Notes under the pieces: generated by a model
What the model saw: only the letters and a program-made list of their open reading frames with translations
What the model was told of the DNA's origin: nothing
Database searches by the model: none
In this document: piece by piece, positions 1 to 7,368 of the stretch
How positions within the stretch are numbered: the first letter of the stretch is position 1
Layout of the letters: every line of letters begins with the position of its first letter
Assembly: GCA_024228115.1 (NCBI GenBank)
Contig: JAAETT010000151.1
Span: forward strand, 1-58,657
Direction of reading: 5' to 3'
DNA from: a bacterium
GTDB lineage: Bacteria; Myxococcota_A; UBA9160; UBA6930
Length of the DNA: 58,657 nt
Translations under genes and position numbers: made by a program

Positions 1-135
1 CAGTCTGTGCGGTAGAATCCGGCTTCATGAAGGGGCCCTTGTTGAGGGGAAACGGGTGTCGCAACACGTTTCTACCGCAACTGGGGCCTTCTTCAATTCA
101 AGAACGAGACTTCTTCATGAATTTTCCGGGCTAGA
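1..135. repeat. 135-bp inverted repeat, left copy
   Basis: Positions 1-135 match the reverse complement of 58520-58654 with six mismatches (left positions 16, 55, 101, 107, 124, 126), about 95.5% identity. Inside are a foldback of TGCGGTAG (8-15) with CTACCGCA (72-79), the palindrome CTTCATGAAG (23-32) and a second TTCATGAA (114-121). The inner edge lies on the TAG stop codon of the AraC-type gene, in a CTAG tetranucleotide, as it does at the other end. The repeat may continue beyond the window. It could be the end of an insertion sequence, a MITE or a 3'-UTR repeat. No transposase is present to decide. Confidence 0.9.
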
Positions 136-1186
136 CCTTCTGACTCCGCCGATGTGCGGCTGTCGTCGGCGCGCGCGCCTTTCGGCGAAACCCCTGGGGC
201 GTCTGACCCGTCCAGCGCCGGAAAGCGTGGTCGAACGCGCTGAGCTCCGAGTAGCCGAGCAGGAACGCGATCTCCTCCAGGTCGTTCACGGTCTCTTCGA
301 GATAGCGGCGCGCGAGCTGGAAACGCACGCGTGCCACGAGATCCCGATACAGAATGCTGCGTTCCTCCAGACGGCGCTGAAGGGTGCGCACGCTGAGTCC
401 GAGCTGAGGCGCCACCGATCGGATGGGCGGGTGTCCGTCGCAGACCCGGCTCGCAACGAGCATCTCCACATCGCGGAGCCAGGGGTCCGAGCCCTCTGTC
501 GGCTCCAAAGCATCTTGGAGCTGGTGCTCGGCGATGGGAAGCAGGTAACGATCTGCGCCGGGTACCTCGGCGCGAAGGTCGCGGGCGTCGAAGGAGATCG
601 ACGCGACGGTGCAACCGAAGCGCAGGCGCGGACAGATCGCTGCCACGTGCTCTCGGGGGTCCGAGGGCGCGTCGTGCTGGAATGACACGTCGTGTGGCTG
701 CCAGTCGGGCCCCCTGAGGCGCCGCATCATGCGGACGAGCATCACGAGACCGGCCTCCGCAAGGTGTCGCAGGGCGTTTCGATCGGCCGCTGGGATCCGG
801 GGAATCTCCAGCGTTGCCGTCTCGCCGCGGACCTCGAGGGGTGGCGTCCCCAGCCCCTGGCCCAGCGCCGCCGAGTAGCGAGCGAGATTTGCAAGCCCGA
901 CCGCCACGGTCGGAGCGTTGAGCACCGCATAGGAAAAGGGGCCCAGGGTCGCGAGCCCGAAGCTCGCGCCTACGTGGAGGCCGAGAGCGTCGTCGCCCAG
1001 CTCGCGAGCCGCGGCGTTGAACAGGGTCACGACCCGATGCAGGTCGAGCATACGCCTTGGGTTCGCCAGGTCGGCTGCCGTGATCCCGGCTTCGTCCCGC
1101 AGCGACCGGGCCGGCCCGCCCGCCGCTGCCACGAATTCGAGCGCGGCCCTCGCAACGCTCGAATTCAGTCGGATGATGGGGCCCAT
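131..1186 (-). CDS. AraC-family transcriptional regulator (Arabinose_bd + HTH_18 type)
   Basis: A 351-aa DNA-binding regulator. The N-terminal ~200 residues resemble the Arabinose_bd-type sensor domain found in regulators of lipid and hydroxy-fatty-acid genes. The C-terminal ~100 residues carry the double helix-turn-helix of AraC proteins, with SVRTLQRRLEE in the first HTH, LEEIAFLLGYSELSAFDHAF in the second, and the closing FRRWTGQTPQGFRR. An in-frame TTG lies four codons upstream at 1198, but it falls inside a palindrome, so I chose the ATG at 1186. The gene diverges from the SCP2/ferritin-like operon and probably controls it. Its TAG stop is the inner boundary of the left repeat. The ligand is not evident from sequence. 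Confidence 0.85.
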   Translation of the reverse strand: MGPIIRLNSSVARAALEFVAAAGGPARSLRDEAGITAADLANPRRMLDLHRVVTLFNAAARELGDDALGLHVGASFGLATLGPFSYAVLNAPTVAVGLANLARYSAALGQGLGTPPLEVRGETATLEIPRIPAADRNALRHLAEAGLVMLVRMMRRLRGPDWQPHDVSFQHDAPSDPREHVAAICPRLRFGCTVASISFDARDLRAEVPGADRYLLPIAEHQLQDALEPTEGSDPWLRDVEMLVASRVCDGHPPIRSVAPQLGLSVRTLQRRLEERSILYRDLVARVRFQLARRYLEETVNDLEEIAFLLGYSELSAFDHAFRRWTGQTPQGFRRKARAPTTAAHRRSQKV

Positions 1187-1191
1187 ACCTG

Positions 1192-1214
1192 GCACCAAAT
1201 ATCAATGTTGGTGC
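1192..1214. promoter_or_regulatory. Palindromic operator candidate in divergent promoter region
   Basis: Perfect inverted repeat GCACCAA-N9-TTGGTGC between the AraC-type gene and the 1299 operon. It sits just upstream of the regulator's ATG and ~85 bases before the SCP2-like gene. The position suits auto- and cross-regulation. AraC proteins more often bind direct repeats, so the binding protein is an inference. Confidence 0.45.
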
Positions 1215-1298
1215 TCCGCCCACGGATATGATCGGCAAGATGGCGAGCATTCGCGCCCGTGGTGCAGGTGGTCCCGGGCAACCAACAAGAGGATCCAC

Positions 1299-1721
1299 AT
1301 GAGCATTCGATTTCCGTCCCTCGAGTTCTTCAGGGCGCTGCAACAGCGCGCGAAGGACGACGCAGATGTGTTCGAAAAACTCGGCGTCTGCGACACCACG
1401 TTTGGCATTCGGGTCGGAGACGATCTGTATCGGATCGCGTTCGAGGTCTACGAGTGCACGGAGGTCGATGAAACGAATGATCCGGCTTCACTCGACTTCG
1501 TTCTCACTGCGCCGGTCCAGTTGTGGAAGGAGATGTTCGCGTCCGTACTTGCGAACGGGGGTGCGGATGCTGCGCACACGATCAATACACTGACGCATGT
1601 AGGCGACGTGATGAAGGTCGAATACGAAGACCCGGAAGGCCACGACCGTCTCTATCGCTTCATGGCGACGATCCAGGAGTTCCTGGACGAGGCCCAGCAC
1701 CTCGATGTGGAGCTGGGCTGA
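1299..1721 (+). CDS. SCP2-like sterol-carrier domain protein (putative)
   Basis: A 140-aa soluble, acidic protein starting at ATG 1299 after an AAGAGGA ribosome-binding site. The spacing of hydrophobic strands, a W-K-E-M segment near residue 71 and a terminal amphipathic helix resemble a single SCP2 lipid-binding domain (a hydrophobic pocket for acyl chains or sterols). The match is by pattern only. There is no signal peptide or membrane segment. Its stop overlaps the next start in TGATG, so it is translationally coupled to the two ferritin-like genes. It may deliver a lipid substrate to them. Confidence 0.5.
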   Translation: MSIRFPSLEFFRALQQRAKDDADVFEKLGVCDTTFGIRVGDDLYRIAFEVYECTEVDETNDPASLDFVLTAPVQLWKEMFASVLANGGADAAHTINTLTHVGDVMKVEYEDPEGHDRLYRFMATIQEFLDEAQHLDVELG

Positions 1722-2806
1722 TGTCTTACATCGGACCGAAGGACTTCTCGGAGGACACGAATCTGATCGCCGAAGTGATGCGGGTCATGAGCGGCGACCT
1801 CAATCTGGAGTGGATGAAGGACTGTCCTCATGCCATGACCGCCCGTCCCAGCCAGGCGCGTCGCGGTCTCACGCTGGACGATATCAACGACGATCCGTAC
1901 TACGGGCCCTCGGCGATACCGGAGATCATCCGGCGTCACTTCTCGATGACTCCTCGCGGCGGTGTCCTGCCCGAAGGCTTGCCGTCGCTGGGCTACCGAC
2001 TGAACCGAAAGAGCGATGTCTGGGCCGATTCAGCAACGGTGTTGTTCGAGGAAAGCAAGTCTCGACGCTGGGCGCCGGCCCGCAGCGTGCCCTGGGATGC
2101 GCTGGACGAGGCGTCGCTCAGCTCCGAAGAGGACGTGGCGATCCGCCAGCTGTGCACCGGTTTGACCTCGATCGGTCTCGTCTCCACGGATGTGCCCTCC
2201 CGCTGGGTCTGGTTGATGAACCAGGATTTCCACGAAATCAAATACTGGATGTGCGCGCAGATGTTCGACGCGACGCGGCTGGCTGAGGCCTTCCGCAAGC
2301 GAGCGCTCTACGGCCAGGGCGCATTGGGATGCGATTCTCGGGAGCTCGGTGAACTGCTCAAGATCATCATGGAGTCGGATACCTACCCGTTGGCGTCTGC
2401 AGCGCTGAACCTCACTCTGTTTTCCTTCGTTCAAAGCCTCGGAAGACGTTTCGAGTTCTCGTCGACGAATGCCGCCGACACCTACCTCGGAACCCGGCTC
2501 GTGCAAGACGCCTCGCGTTTCATCGCGTATGGCGTCGATCACATTCGCCAACTCGTGGGCACTCGTCCCTCCCAGGTCGAGATCGTCAATGATCACCTGG
2601 ATCTCGTCGAGAATGGGCTCGTCGGCTACCTCGGCTCGCGAGAACTCATCGAGCCGCTGATCGTGCTCTCGGGCGGTGTCGAGTCCGTGGCCGCGTTCTA
2701 CCGCAGGGCCGCAGAGCAATACTTCGAGCGCTGCATTGCCGCCGGACTCGGCGAGCGCCAGGACCGCAGCCCGCTTCCGGCCTTCCTGAAACTACTCGAT
2801 AGCTAG
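1721..2806 (+). CDS. Ferritin-like protein lacking all di-iron ligands (pseudoenzyme paralogue)
   Basis: A 361-aa all-helical protein, colinear with its downstream neighbour: N-terminal MSYIGPKDF against MSYYGSTDY, a shared LNRKSDVWA segment, and shared AFRKRAL/VFRKRAL helices. At the ligand positions of the neighbour it has S150 for E150, A184 and L187 for the first E-A-R-H, F234 for E234, and A264 and F267 for the second E-A-R-H. A ferritin-type di-iron centre therefore cannot form in the usual way. The fold looks intact and the frame is open, so this looks like a maintained non-catalytic partner, not a decaying copy. A heteromer with the next product is the simplest inference. Substrate unknown. 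Confidence 0.7.
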   Translation: MSYIGPKDFSEDTNLIAEVMRVMSGDLNLEWMKDCPHAMTARPSQARRGLTLDDINDDPYYGPSAIPEIIRRHFSMTPRGGVLPEGLPSLGYRLNRKSDVWADSATVLFEESKSRRWAPARSVPWDALDEASLSSEEDVAIRQLCTGLTSIGLVSTDVPSRWVWLMNQDFHEIKYWMCAQMFDATRLAEAFRKRALYGQGALGCDSRELGELLKIIMESDTYPLASAALNLTLFSFVQSLGRRFEFSSTNAADTYLGTRLVQDASRFIAYGVDHIRQLVGTRPSQVEIVNDHLDLVENGLVGYLGSRELIEPLIVLSGGVESVAAFYRRAAEQYFERCIAAGLGERQDRSPLPAFLKLLDS

Positions 2807-2818
2807 ACAGGAAAAATC

Positions 2819-3958
2819 ATGAGCTACTACGGATCGACCGACTATCTGGCGAATGACGATTTCGTTCTTCGCATGAAGGATATCCGCAAAGGCAACCTCG
2901 ATCTCGGATGGATGAAGGCCGGCACAGAGCAGGTCGAGATCCACGCGGAGAACAAGAAGCGCGGGCTCACGTACCTCGATCTGAACAAGGGGAGCTACGG
3001 CTATGACGATCTCGAGGAGGTTCCGCGCGGCCCGCGAGGCATTGCCCCGCGAGGTGCGAGCTACGATGTGGCCGACCAGGCTGACATGGGGCCGGAGCTC
3101 AATCGCAAGAGTGACGTGTGGGCCTATAAGGTCGCTTCGTTCTACGAGGAGACCCTGAGCCGCCAGTGGGACGCAACGACCGATATTCCCTGGCGCGATC
3201 TCGACAAATACGAAGTGCCGCTCGAGGTCGAGATTGCGTTCGCACAGCTCTGCACCATGTTGACGGAAGTCGAGATGGTTGCGACGGATCTGCCTGCGAA
3301 GTGGTGTTGGCGGATGAACAACCAGTTTCACGAGGTCAAGGGCTTCCTCGCTGGGCAGGCGATGGACGAAGCGCGTCACGCAGAGGTTTTCCGCAAGCGA
3401 GCGCTGGCCGGCGGCGTTGGCTTGATGCAGGGGAGCCCGCAAGCCGAACACTCGCTCAAGGCAATCCTCGACTGCGATACCTACAGCGAGGCGAGCGCTT
3501 TCATGCATCTGCTCGCCGAGGGGAACATCCTGACGATGTTCCGCTTCAGCGAGTTCATCTCGCCGACTGCCCTCGACAAGCGCATGTTCCAGCTCGTCAT
3601 GCAGGACGAGGCCCGCCACGTTTCGTATGGCCTCCAGCACCTCAAGTGGATCGTCGACCAGGCACCGGAACGCCGGGAGCAACTGCACGCGGCTCTCGAT
3701 GAGGCGGAGAACTTCAGCCTGAAGCAGTTCGATTCCGCGTTGTTCGAGGCGATGATCGTGCTCGCGGGCAAAGGCACCTCACCGGAACAGATCAAGAAGG
3801 GCGTCGAGATCGTCGGCACGCTGCAGATCAAGCAGGTCGAGGAGTACTTTCAGCGATTGCAGCGTGCCGGATTCGGCGAGCGCATCGAACGGAGCAAGTT
3901 CCGCGATTTGCTTGCGGCCATATCGTTGAAACAGCAGGACCCCGCGCTACCTGCCTGA
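2819..3958 (+). CDS. Ferritin-like di-iron protein, probable oxygenase/oxidase
   Basis: A 379-aa helical-bundle protein with the expected ligand set. E150 lies in LTEVEM, E184 and H187 in MDEARHAEVF, E234 in LLAEGNIL, and E264 and H267 in MQDEARHVSYG. Two E-x-x-H motifs about 80 residues apart are typical of carboxylate-bridged di-iron oxygenases and oxidases in the ferritin superfamily. The start is an ATG 12 bases after the upstream stop, preceded by ACAGGAAAA. No membrane segment. It is last in the SCP2-pseudoenzyme-enzyme operon. Oxidation of a lipid or acyl substrate is possible, but the reaction cannot be named from sequence. Confidence 0.7.
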   Translation: MSYYGSTDYLANDDFVLRMKDIRKGNLDLGWMKAGTEQVEIHAENKKRGLTYLDLNKGSYGYDDLEEVPRGPRGIAPRGASYDVADQADMGPELNRKSDVWAYKVASFYEETLSRQWDATTDIPWRDLDKYEVPLEVEIAFAQLCTMLTEVEMVATDLPAKWCWRMNNQFHEVKGFLAGQAMDEARHAEVFRKRALAGGVGLMQGSPQAEHSLKAILDCDTYSEASAFMHLLAEGNILTMFRFSEFISPTALDKRMFQLVMQDEARHVSYGLQHLKWIVDQAPERREQLHAALDEAENFSLKQFDSALFEAMIVLAGKGTSPEQIKKGVEIVGTLQIKQVEEYFQRLQRAGFGERIERSKFRDLLAAISLKQQDPALPA

Positions 3959-4122
3959 ACTCGGAAGGCGGGCGCAATCTGGATCGCCCCGTCGCCCATT
4001 GAACTACCCGTGTTTCGATCTGGGGAAGAGGGCCCAGGGCCCTGAGAACCGGAGTCGTCGCCGAGCCGTGTCGGCTATCCTTCTGACGACGATTGATTGC
4101 CGGCTCTCGCAAGGAGGCGACC

Positions 4123-5847
4123 ATGAGCGCATATCTCGGGGACGCGGTTCTCCTCTACCTGCAGGAACTCATCGACTGGGAGGCCTACTTCGGCTGGCGC
4201 AAGGGCGGCGACTGCGATGTCGAGGCGGAGCAGGGAGCTCTGCGCGACATCCTCGCGGCCGGCGCCCAGATCTGCGAAGAGCAGGAACCCGCGCTGCGCG
4301 CCGGCTGGTACGAGAGCGCGACGCTCGAGGACGGCGTCGTGAAGTACCCGGCGCATATTGCGGAGACCCTCGCGAAGCTCCGCGAGGCTGGGCTGGTGAG
4401 CTTCGGGGTCGAGGAGCAGTACGGCGGCTTCGCGCTTTCGAGCTTCGTTTCGAATGTGCTCCTGCAGATGGTCTCCCGCGCGGATGCCGGCCTGATGACG
4501 ATCCTCGGGCTCCAGGCCGGAGTGGCGGAGGACATCCAGCAGTACGCATCGGACGAGTTGAAGGAGACCTATCTGCCGCGCTTCGCCTCGGGCGACGTGA
4601 TGGGCGCGATGGATCTCACCGAACCGCAAGCGGGTTCGGATCTCGGCGCGATCACCACCCGCGCCACCGAAGAAGAGGGGCGCATCTTTCTCGACGGCCA
4701 GAAGATCTTCATCACGAACGGCGGCTGCGAGATCCATCTGGTCCTGGCACGCGACCACGACACCTTCGAGGCGTCGAAAGGAACGACCAAGGGCCTCTCC
4801 TTGTATCTCGCTCCACGCACCCTGCCCTCCGGAGAGCGCAACGGAATCAGCGTGCCTCGCCTCGAGGAGAAGCTCGGCATCCACGGCTCGCCGACGGCGG
4901 CGGTCCAGTTCGACCACGCCGAGGCTTTCCTCGTGGGTACGAAGGGCGACGGCTTCAAGGCGATGCTCTCGCTGATGAACAACGCGCGTCTCGGCGTCGC
5001 CGCCCAGGGAATCGGCATCGCGGAAGCCGCGCTGCAAGTGGCAATCGCCTACGCGAAGGAACGGATCCAGTTCGGGCAACCCATCGCAGAGCAACCACTC
5101 ATGAAGGATCGGCTGGCAAAGATGACCTTGGCACTCGAGGGCAGCCGTGCGCTTCTCTATCGGACCTGTTCGCTGGTCGACCAGAATCGCGCCATCGGGA
5201 TCGCGCTCGCGCGCGGGGGCCAGTCCGAGGCAGAGCGCACCGAGCTCGAGGCACTCGTCGATCGCAACGACACGCGAATCCGACTGCTCACCCCGCTCGC
5301 GAAGTACATGGGCACGGAAGCCGCTGACGAGATCAGTCGCGAAGCGATCCAGATCCACGGCGGTCTCGGATTCATGGCCGAGTCCGAGGTGGGCAAGCTC
5401 CACAGCGACGCGATCATTACCACGATCTACGAGGGTACGTCCGAGATCCAGGTGTCCTTCGCACTCAAGGAGATCGGCAAGGGCGCTCTCGGCGTGGTCT
5501 TCGAGACGCTGGAGAAGGAGCTCAAGGCCTTCGAGGATCCGGCATTGAAGGAACCCGCGGATCGCGTACTGGAGGGCATGTCGCTGATCCTCGACGCCTC
5601 GAGCGCACTGATGGCCGATTTCAACTACGCGCTCATGTCCGCGCAGTCCCTGGCGGAAGTGGTCGCGAGTGTGATCGCAGGCGCCGAACTGCTGAAGCAG
5701 GCCCAGGCGGATCCGCGTCGGCTCGATCTCGCAGCTTCCTGGGTGAACCGACGCATGATCGACCTTGCTGGCCGGTGCCAGCGCATCAAGGAAGGCTCGA
5801 CGGATCGACTCGATCGCGCCGCCAACATCATCGCTCTGGCCGAGTAG
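4123..5847 (+). CDS. Acyl-CoA dehydrogenase, large form
   Basis: A 574-aa flavoenzyme that oxidises acyl-CoA to the trans-2-enoyl-CoA. ATG 4123 follows a strong AAGGAGG site. The FAD/substrate segment MDLTEPQAGSDLGAITT, the IQIHGGLGFMAE helix and the catalytic-base motif IYEGTSEIQ are all present. About 110 residues follow the catalytic glutamate, so this is the long class with an extra C-terminal helical domain, not the ~390-aa class found at 34.5 kb. The gene stands alone. The 164-base gap upstream contains a short GC hairpin (AGGGCCC with GGGCCCT) but no clear promoter. Confidence 0.9.
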   Translation: MSAYLGDAVLLYLQELIDWEAYFGWRKGGDCDVEAEQGALRDILAAGAQICEEQEPALRAGWYESATLEDGVVKYPAHIAETLAKLREAGLVSFGVEEQYGGFALSSFVSNVLLQMVSRADAGLMTILGLQAGVAEDIQQYASDELKETYLPRFASGDVMGAMDLTEPQAGSDLGAITTRATEEEGRIFLDGQKIFITNGGCEIHLVLARDHDTFEASKGTTKGLSLYLAPRTLPSGERNGISVPRLEEKLGIHGSPTAAVQFDHAEAFLVGTKGDGFKAMLSLMNNARLGVAAQGIGIAEAALQVAIAYAKERIQFGQPIAEQPLMKDRLAKMTLALEGSRALLYRTCSLVDQNRAIGIALARGGQSEAERTELEALVDRNDTRIRLLTPLAKYMGTEAADEISREAIQIHGGLGFMAESEVGKLHSDAIITTIYEGTSEIQVSFALKEIGKGALGVVFETLEKELKAFEDPALKEPADRVLEGMSLILDASSALMADFNYALMSAQSLAEVVASVIAGAELLKQAQADPRRLDLAASWVNRRMIDLAGRCQRIKEGSTDRLDRAANIIALAE

Positions 5848-5891
5848 TTCCGCTCGTCGAGCCCGCGGCGCAGGGAGGTCGAGGGTGGACG

Positions 5892-6242
5892 TTAGTCGAG
5901 CGTCACGAACAGGGACCGCCGCCGCCGGCCATCGACCGAGCGGCTCTTGTGTCCGCGGCCGGTCAGGTCCTCTGCGAGCAGGATCTCGCCGGCGCCGAGC
6001 ACGCGCTTCGTACCGTCGCCGATCTCGATCTCGACCGCCGCGTCCAGGTTGATCACGTACTGGCGCCGCGGCGCGGTGTGGAAGCCGAGGTCGTAGTCCC
6101 CCTCCGTCTCGCGGAACACGATGCCGGTCGCCTCCTTCAAGGTGGAAATCGCACCGATCGCTCCGTGATCGTCCAAGGGGACGTCCACATCCTCGAAGTG
6201 GGACTCGCCGTCGTCGCCGGAATAGATGCGGGTGATCTTCAT
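5892..6242 (-). CDS. Small cupin-domain protein
   Basis: A 116-aa single-domain protein with a cupin beta-barrel pattern: a charged N-terminal strand, GFHTAPRRQYVINLDAAVEIEIG as the first cupin segment, and VLGAGEILLAEDLTGRGHKSR as the second (G-x5-L-x4 then H). A metal site of one or two histidines plus acidic residues is possible. Its ATG overlaps the stop of the upstream alpha/beta hydrolase gene by 4 bases (ATGA), so the two are co-translated. Function unknown; related proteins are annotated only as cupins. Confidence 0.65.
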   Translation of the reverse strand: MKITRIYSGDDGESHFEDVDVPLDDHGAIGAISTLKEATGIVFRETEGDYDLGFHTAPRRQYVINLDAAVEIEIGDGTKRVLGAGEILLAEDLTGRGHKSRSVDGRRRRSLFVTLD

Positions 6243-7180
6243 CGCCCGAGGAATCCGACGATGTCGTCGGCGATTGCCTCCCCCTGGAGCACCGGGAGCA
6301 TGTGGCTTCCGCCCGGGTAGACCTTGAGTTCTGCGCCCGGGATCACGCCGGCCAGGTACTGGGGGATCGCCAGCGGCGCGAGCCGATCGTCATCGCCGTG
6401 TAGCAGGAGGGTCGGGAGGTCGATGCTCTCGACGGGGAACGAGGCGTCGCCGCTGGGGATGCTGAACATCTCGCCTCGGTAGGCCAGCAGGGTTTCCCAG
6501 CGCGAGAAGTTGGCCGTTACGTTGGGGATCCACCAATCCGGCATGGGCTTCTCGCTGAACGCCACTGTGCTGAGCACCGAGATCAGGGCGCGTCCGACCG
6601 CGGGCACCCGGCTGCGCCAGGCGAGGACCGGATCGGAGTAGAGGAACCGCATGAAGCCGCCGGGATCGGGCGGTTGCGCCTCAGCCGAATCGGGTCCACC
6701 GGTGCCAACGAGCAGGAGGCGCCCCATGCGCGAGGGGTCCCGCATCGCCGCCACCATCGCGGTGACACCTCCGTACGACCAGCCGACGACCGTGGCGTTG
6801 CGCAGGTCGAGTACCTCGAGGAGCGAGAGCAACTCGGCCGCGTTGTTCCCGACCGTCGCCTGGCTGGCCGGATCCGGCCGCGGGGCCGAGCGGCCGTAGC
6901 CAACCCGGTCGTAGGCGAGAGCGCGCATGCCGCGGGCCGCCAGCGCCGCCGAGGTGTTCTGCCAGTCGTAGCCGGTGCCCGGCAGGCCGTGAACCAGGAC
7001 GACCGGCGGGCCGCTGCCTTCCTCCATCAGGTTCACCGCCAGGCCTCCGGCCAGTGCGATGCGGCGGCCCGGCGGCGGCAGCTCCGGCGGCATCTCCGAG
7101 GAGAAGCTCGAGCACACCGGAGGCAGCACGATGGCGCCCGCGATCAGGAGGACGAGGCCGAGGAGAAGGCGGCGAAGCAT
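6239..7180 (-). CDS. Membrane-anchored alpha/beta hydrolase
   Basis: A 313-aa hydrolase with an N-terminal hydrophobic helix (residues ~3-25) that should export or anchor it. The fold's landmarks are present: oxyanion strand VVLVHGLPGTGYDW, YDRVGYGRS, nucleophile elbow VVGWSYGG (Ser), acid in LLLHGDDDRLAP (Asp) and the terminal GGSHMLP (His). The catalytic triad is therefore complete. It resembles the epoxide-hydrolase/haloperoxidase-like branch, but the substrate cannot be assigned. It is first in a two-gene operon with the cupin protein. Confidence 0.85.
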   Translation of the reverse strand: MLRRLLLGLVLLIAGAIVLPPVCSSFSSEMPPELPPPGRRIALAGGLAVNLMEEGSGPPVVLVHGLPGTGYDWQNTSAALAARGMRALAYDRVGYGRSAPRPDPASQATVGNNAAELLSLLEVLDLRNATVVGWSYGGVTAMVAAMRDPSRMGRLLLVGTGGPDSAEAQPPDPGGFMRFLYSDPVLAWRSRVPAVGRALISVLSTVAFSEKPMPDWWIPNVTANFSRWETLLAYRGEMFSIPSGDASFPVESIDLPTLLLHGDDDRLAPLAIPQYLAGVIPGAELKVYPGGSHMLPVLQGEAIADDIVGFLGR

Positions 7181-7224
7181 GCGGCCACGGTACCACGCGG
7201 CCCGAGTGCGAGGAGGGAAACTGG

Positions 7225-7344
7225 ATGAACACGAATTCGACGAAGATCCAGGATGACAGCGAGCCGATGATCCAGGACTGGATCATCGATGTGGACACCC
7301 ACACCACCGATTCCGGCGACCTGTAGACGAGCCCCATGCCACTG
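7225..7344 (+). pseudogene. 5' remnant of an amidohydrolase (PF04909-type) with nonsense codon
   Basis: An ATG at 7225 follows a near-ideal GAGGAGGGAAACTGG start region and encodes 33 residues ending DWIIDVDTHTTDSGDL, then TAG at 7324. This matches the N-terminus of amidohydrolase-2 proteins (typical pattern IDxDTHxTEPxDLWTSRMP), where the metal-binding D-x-H stands. In-frame reading past the TAG gives TSPMP, so a Trp TGG codon has probably become TAG. The rest of the ~350-aa enzyme is absent. The GH43 gene occupies the following DNA on the other strand. A genuine short peptide cannot be fully excluded. Confidence 0.6.
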
Positions 7345-7368
7345 GGCCAATCCGGATTCTTGGCGGCA

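Noticed and set aside
4075-5403. Long open frame on the minus strand inside the acyl-CoA dehydrogenase
   Set aside because: High-GC codon bias leaves the complement open. The plus-strand frame has all ACAD motifs and a strong ribosome-binding site.
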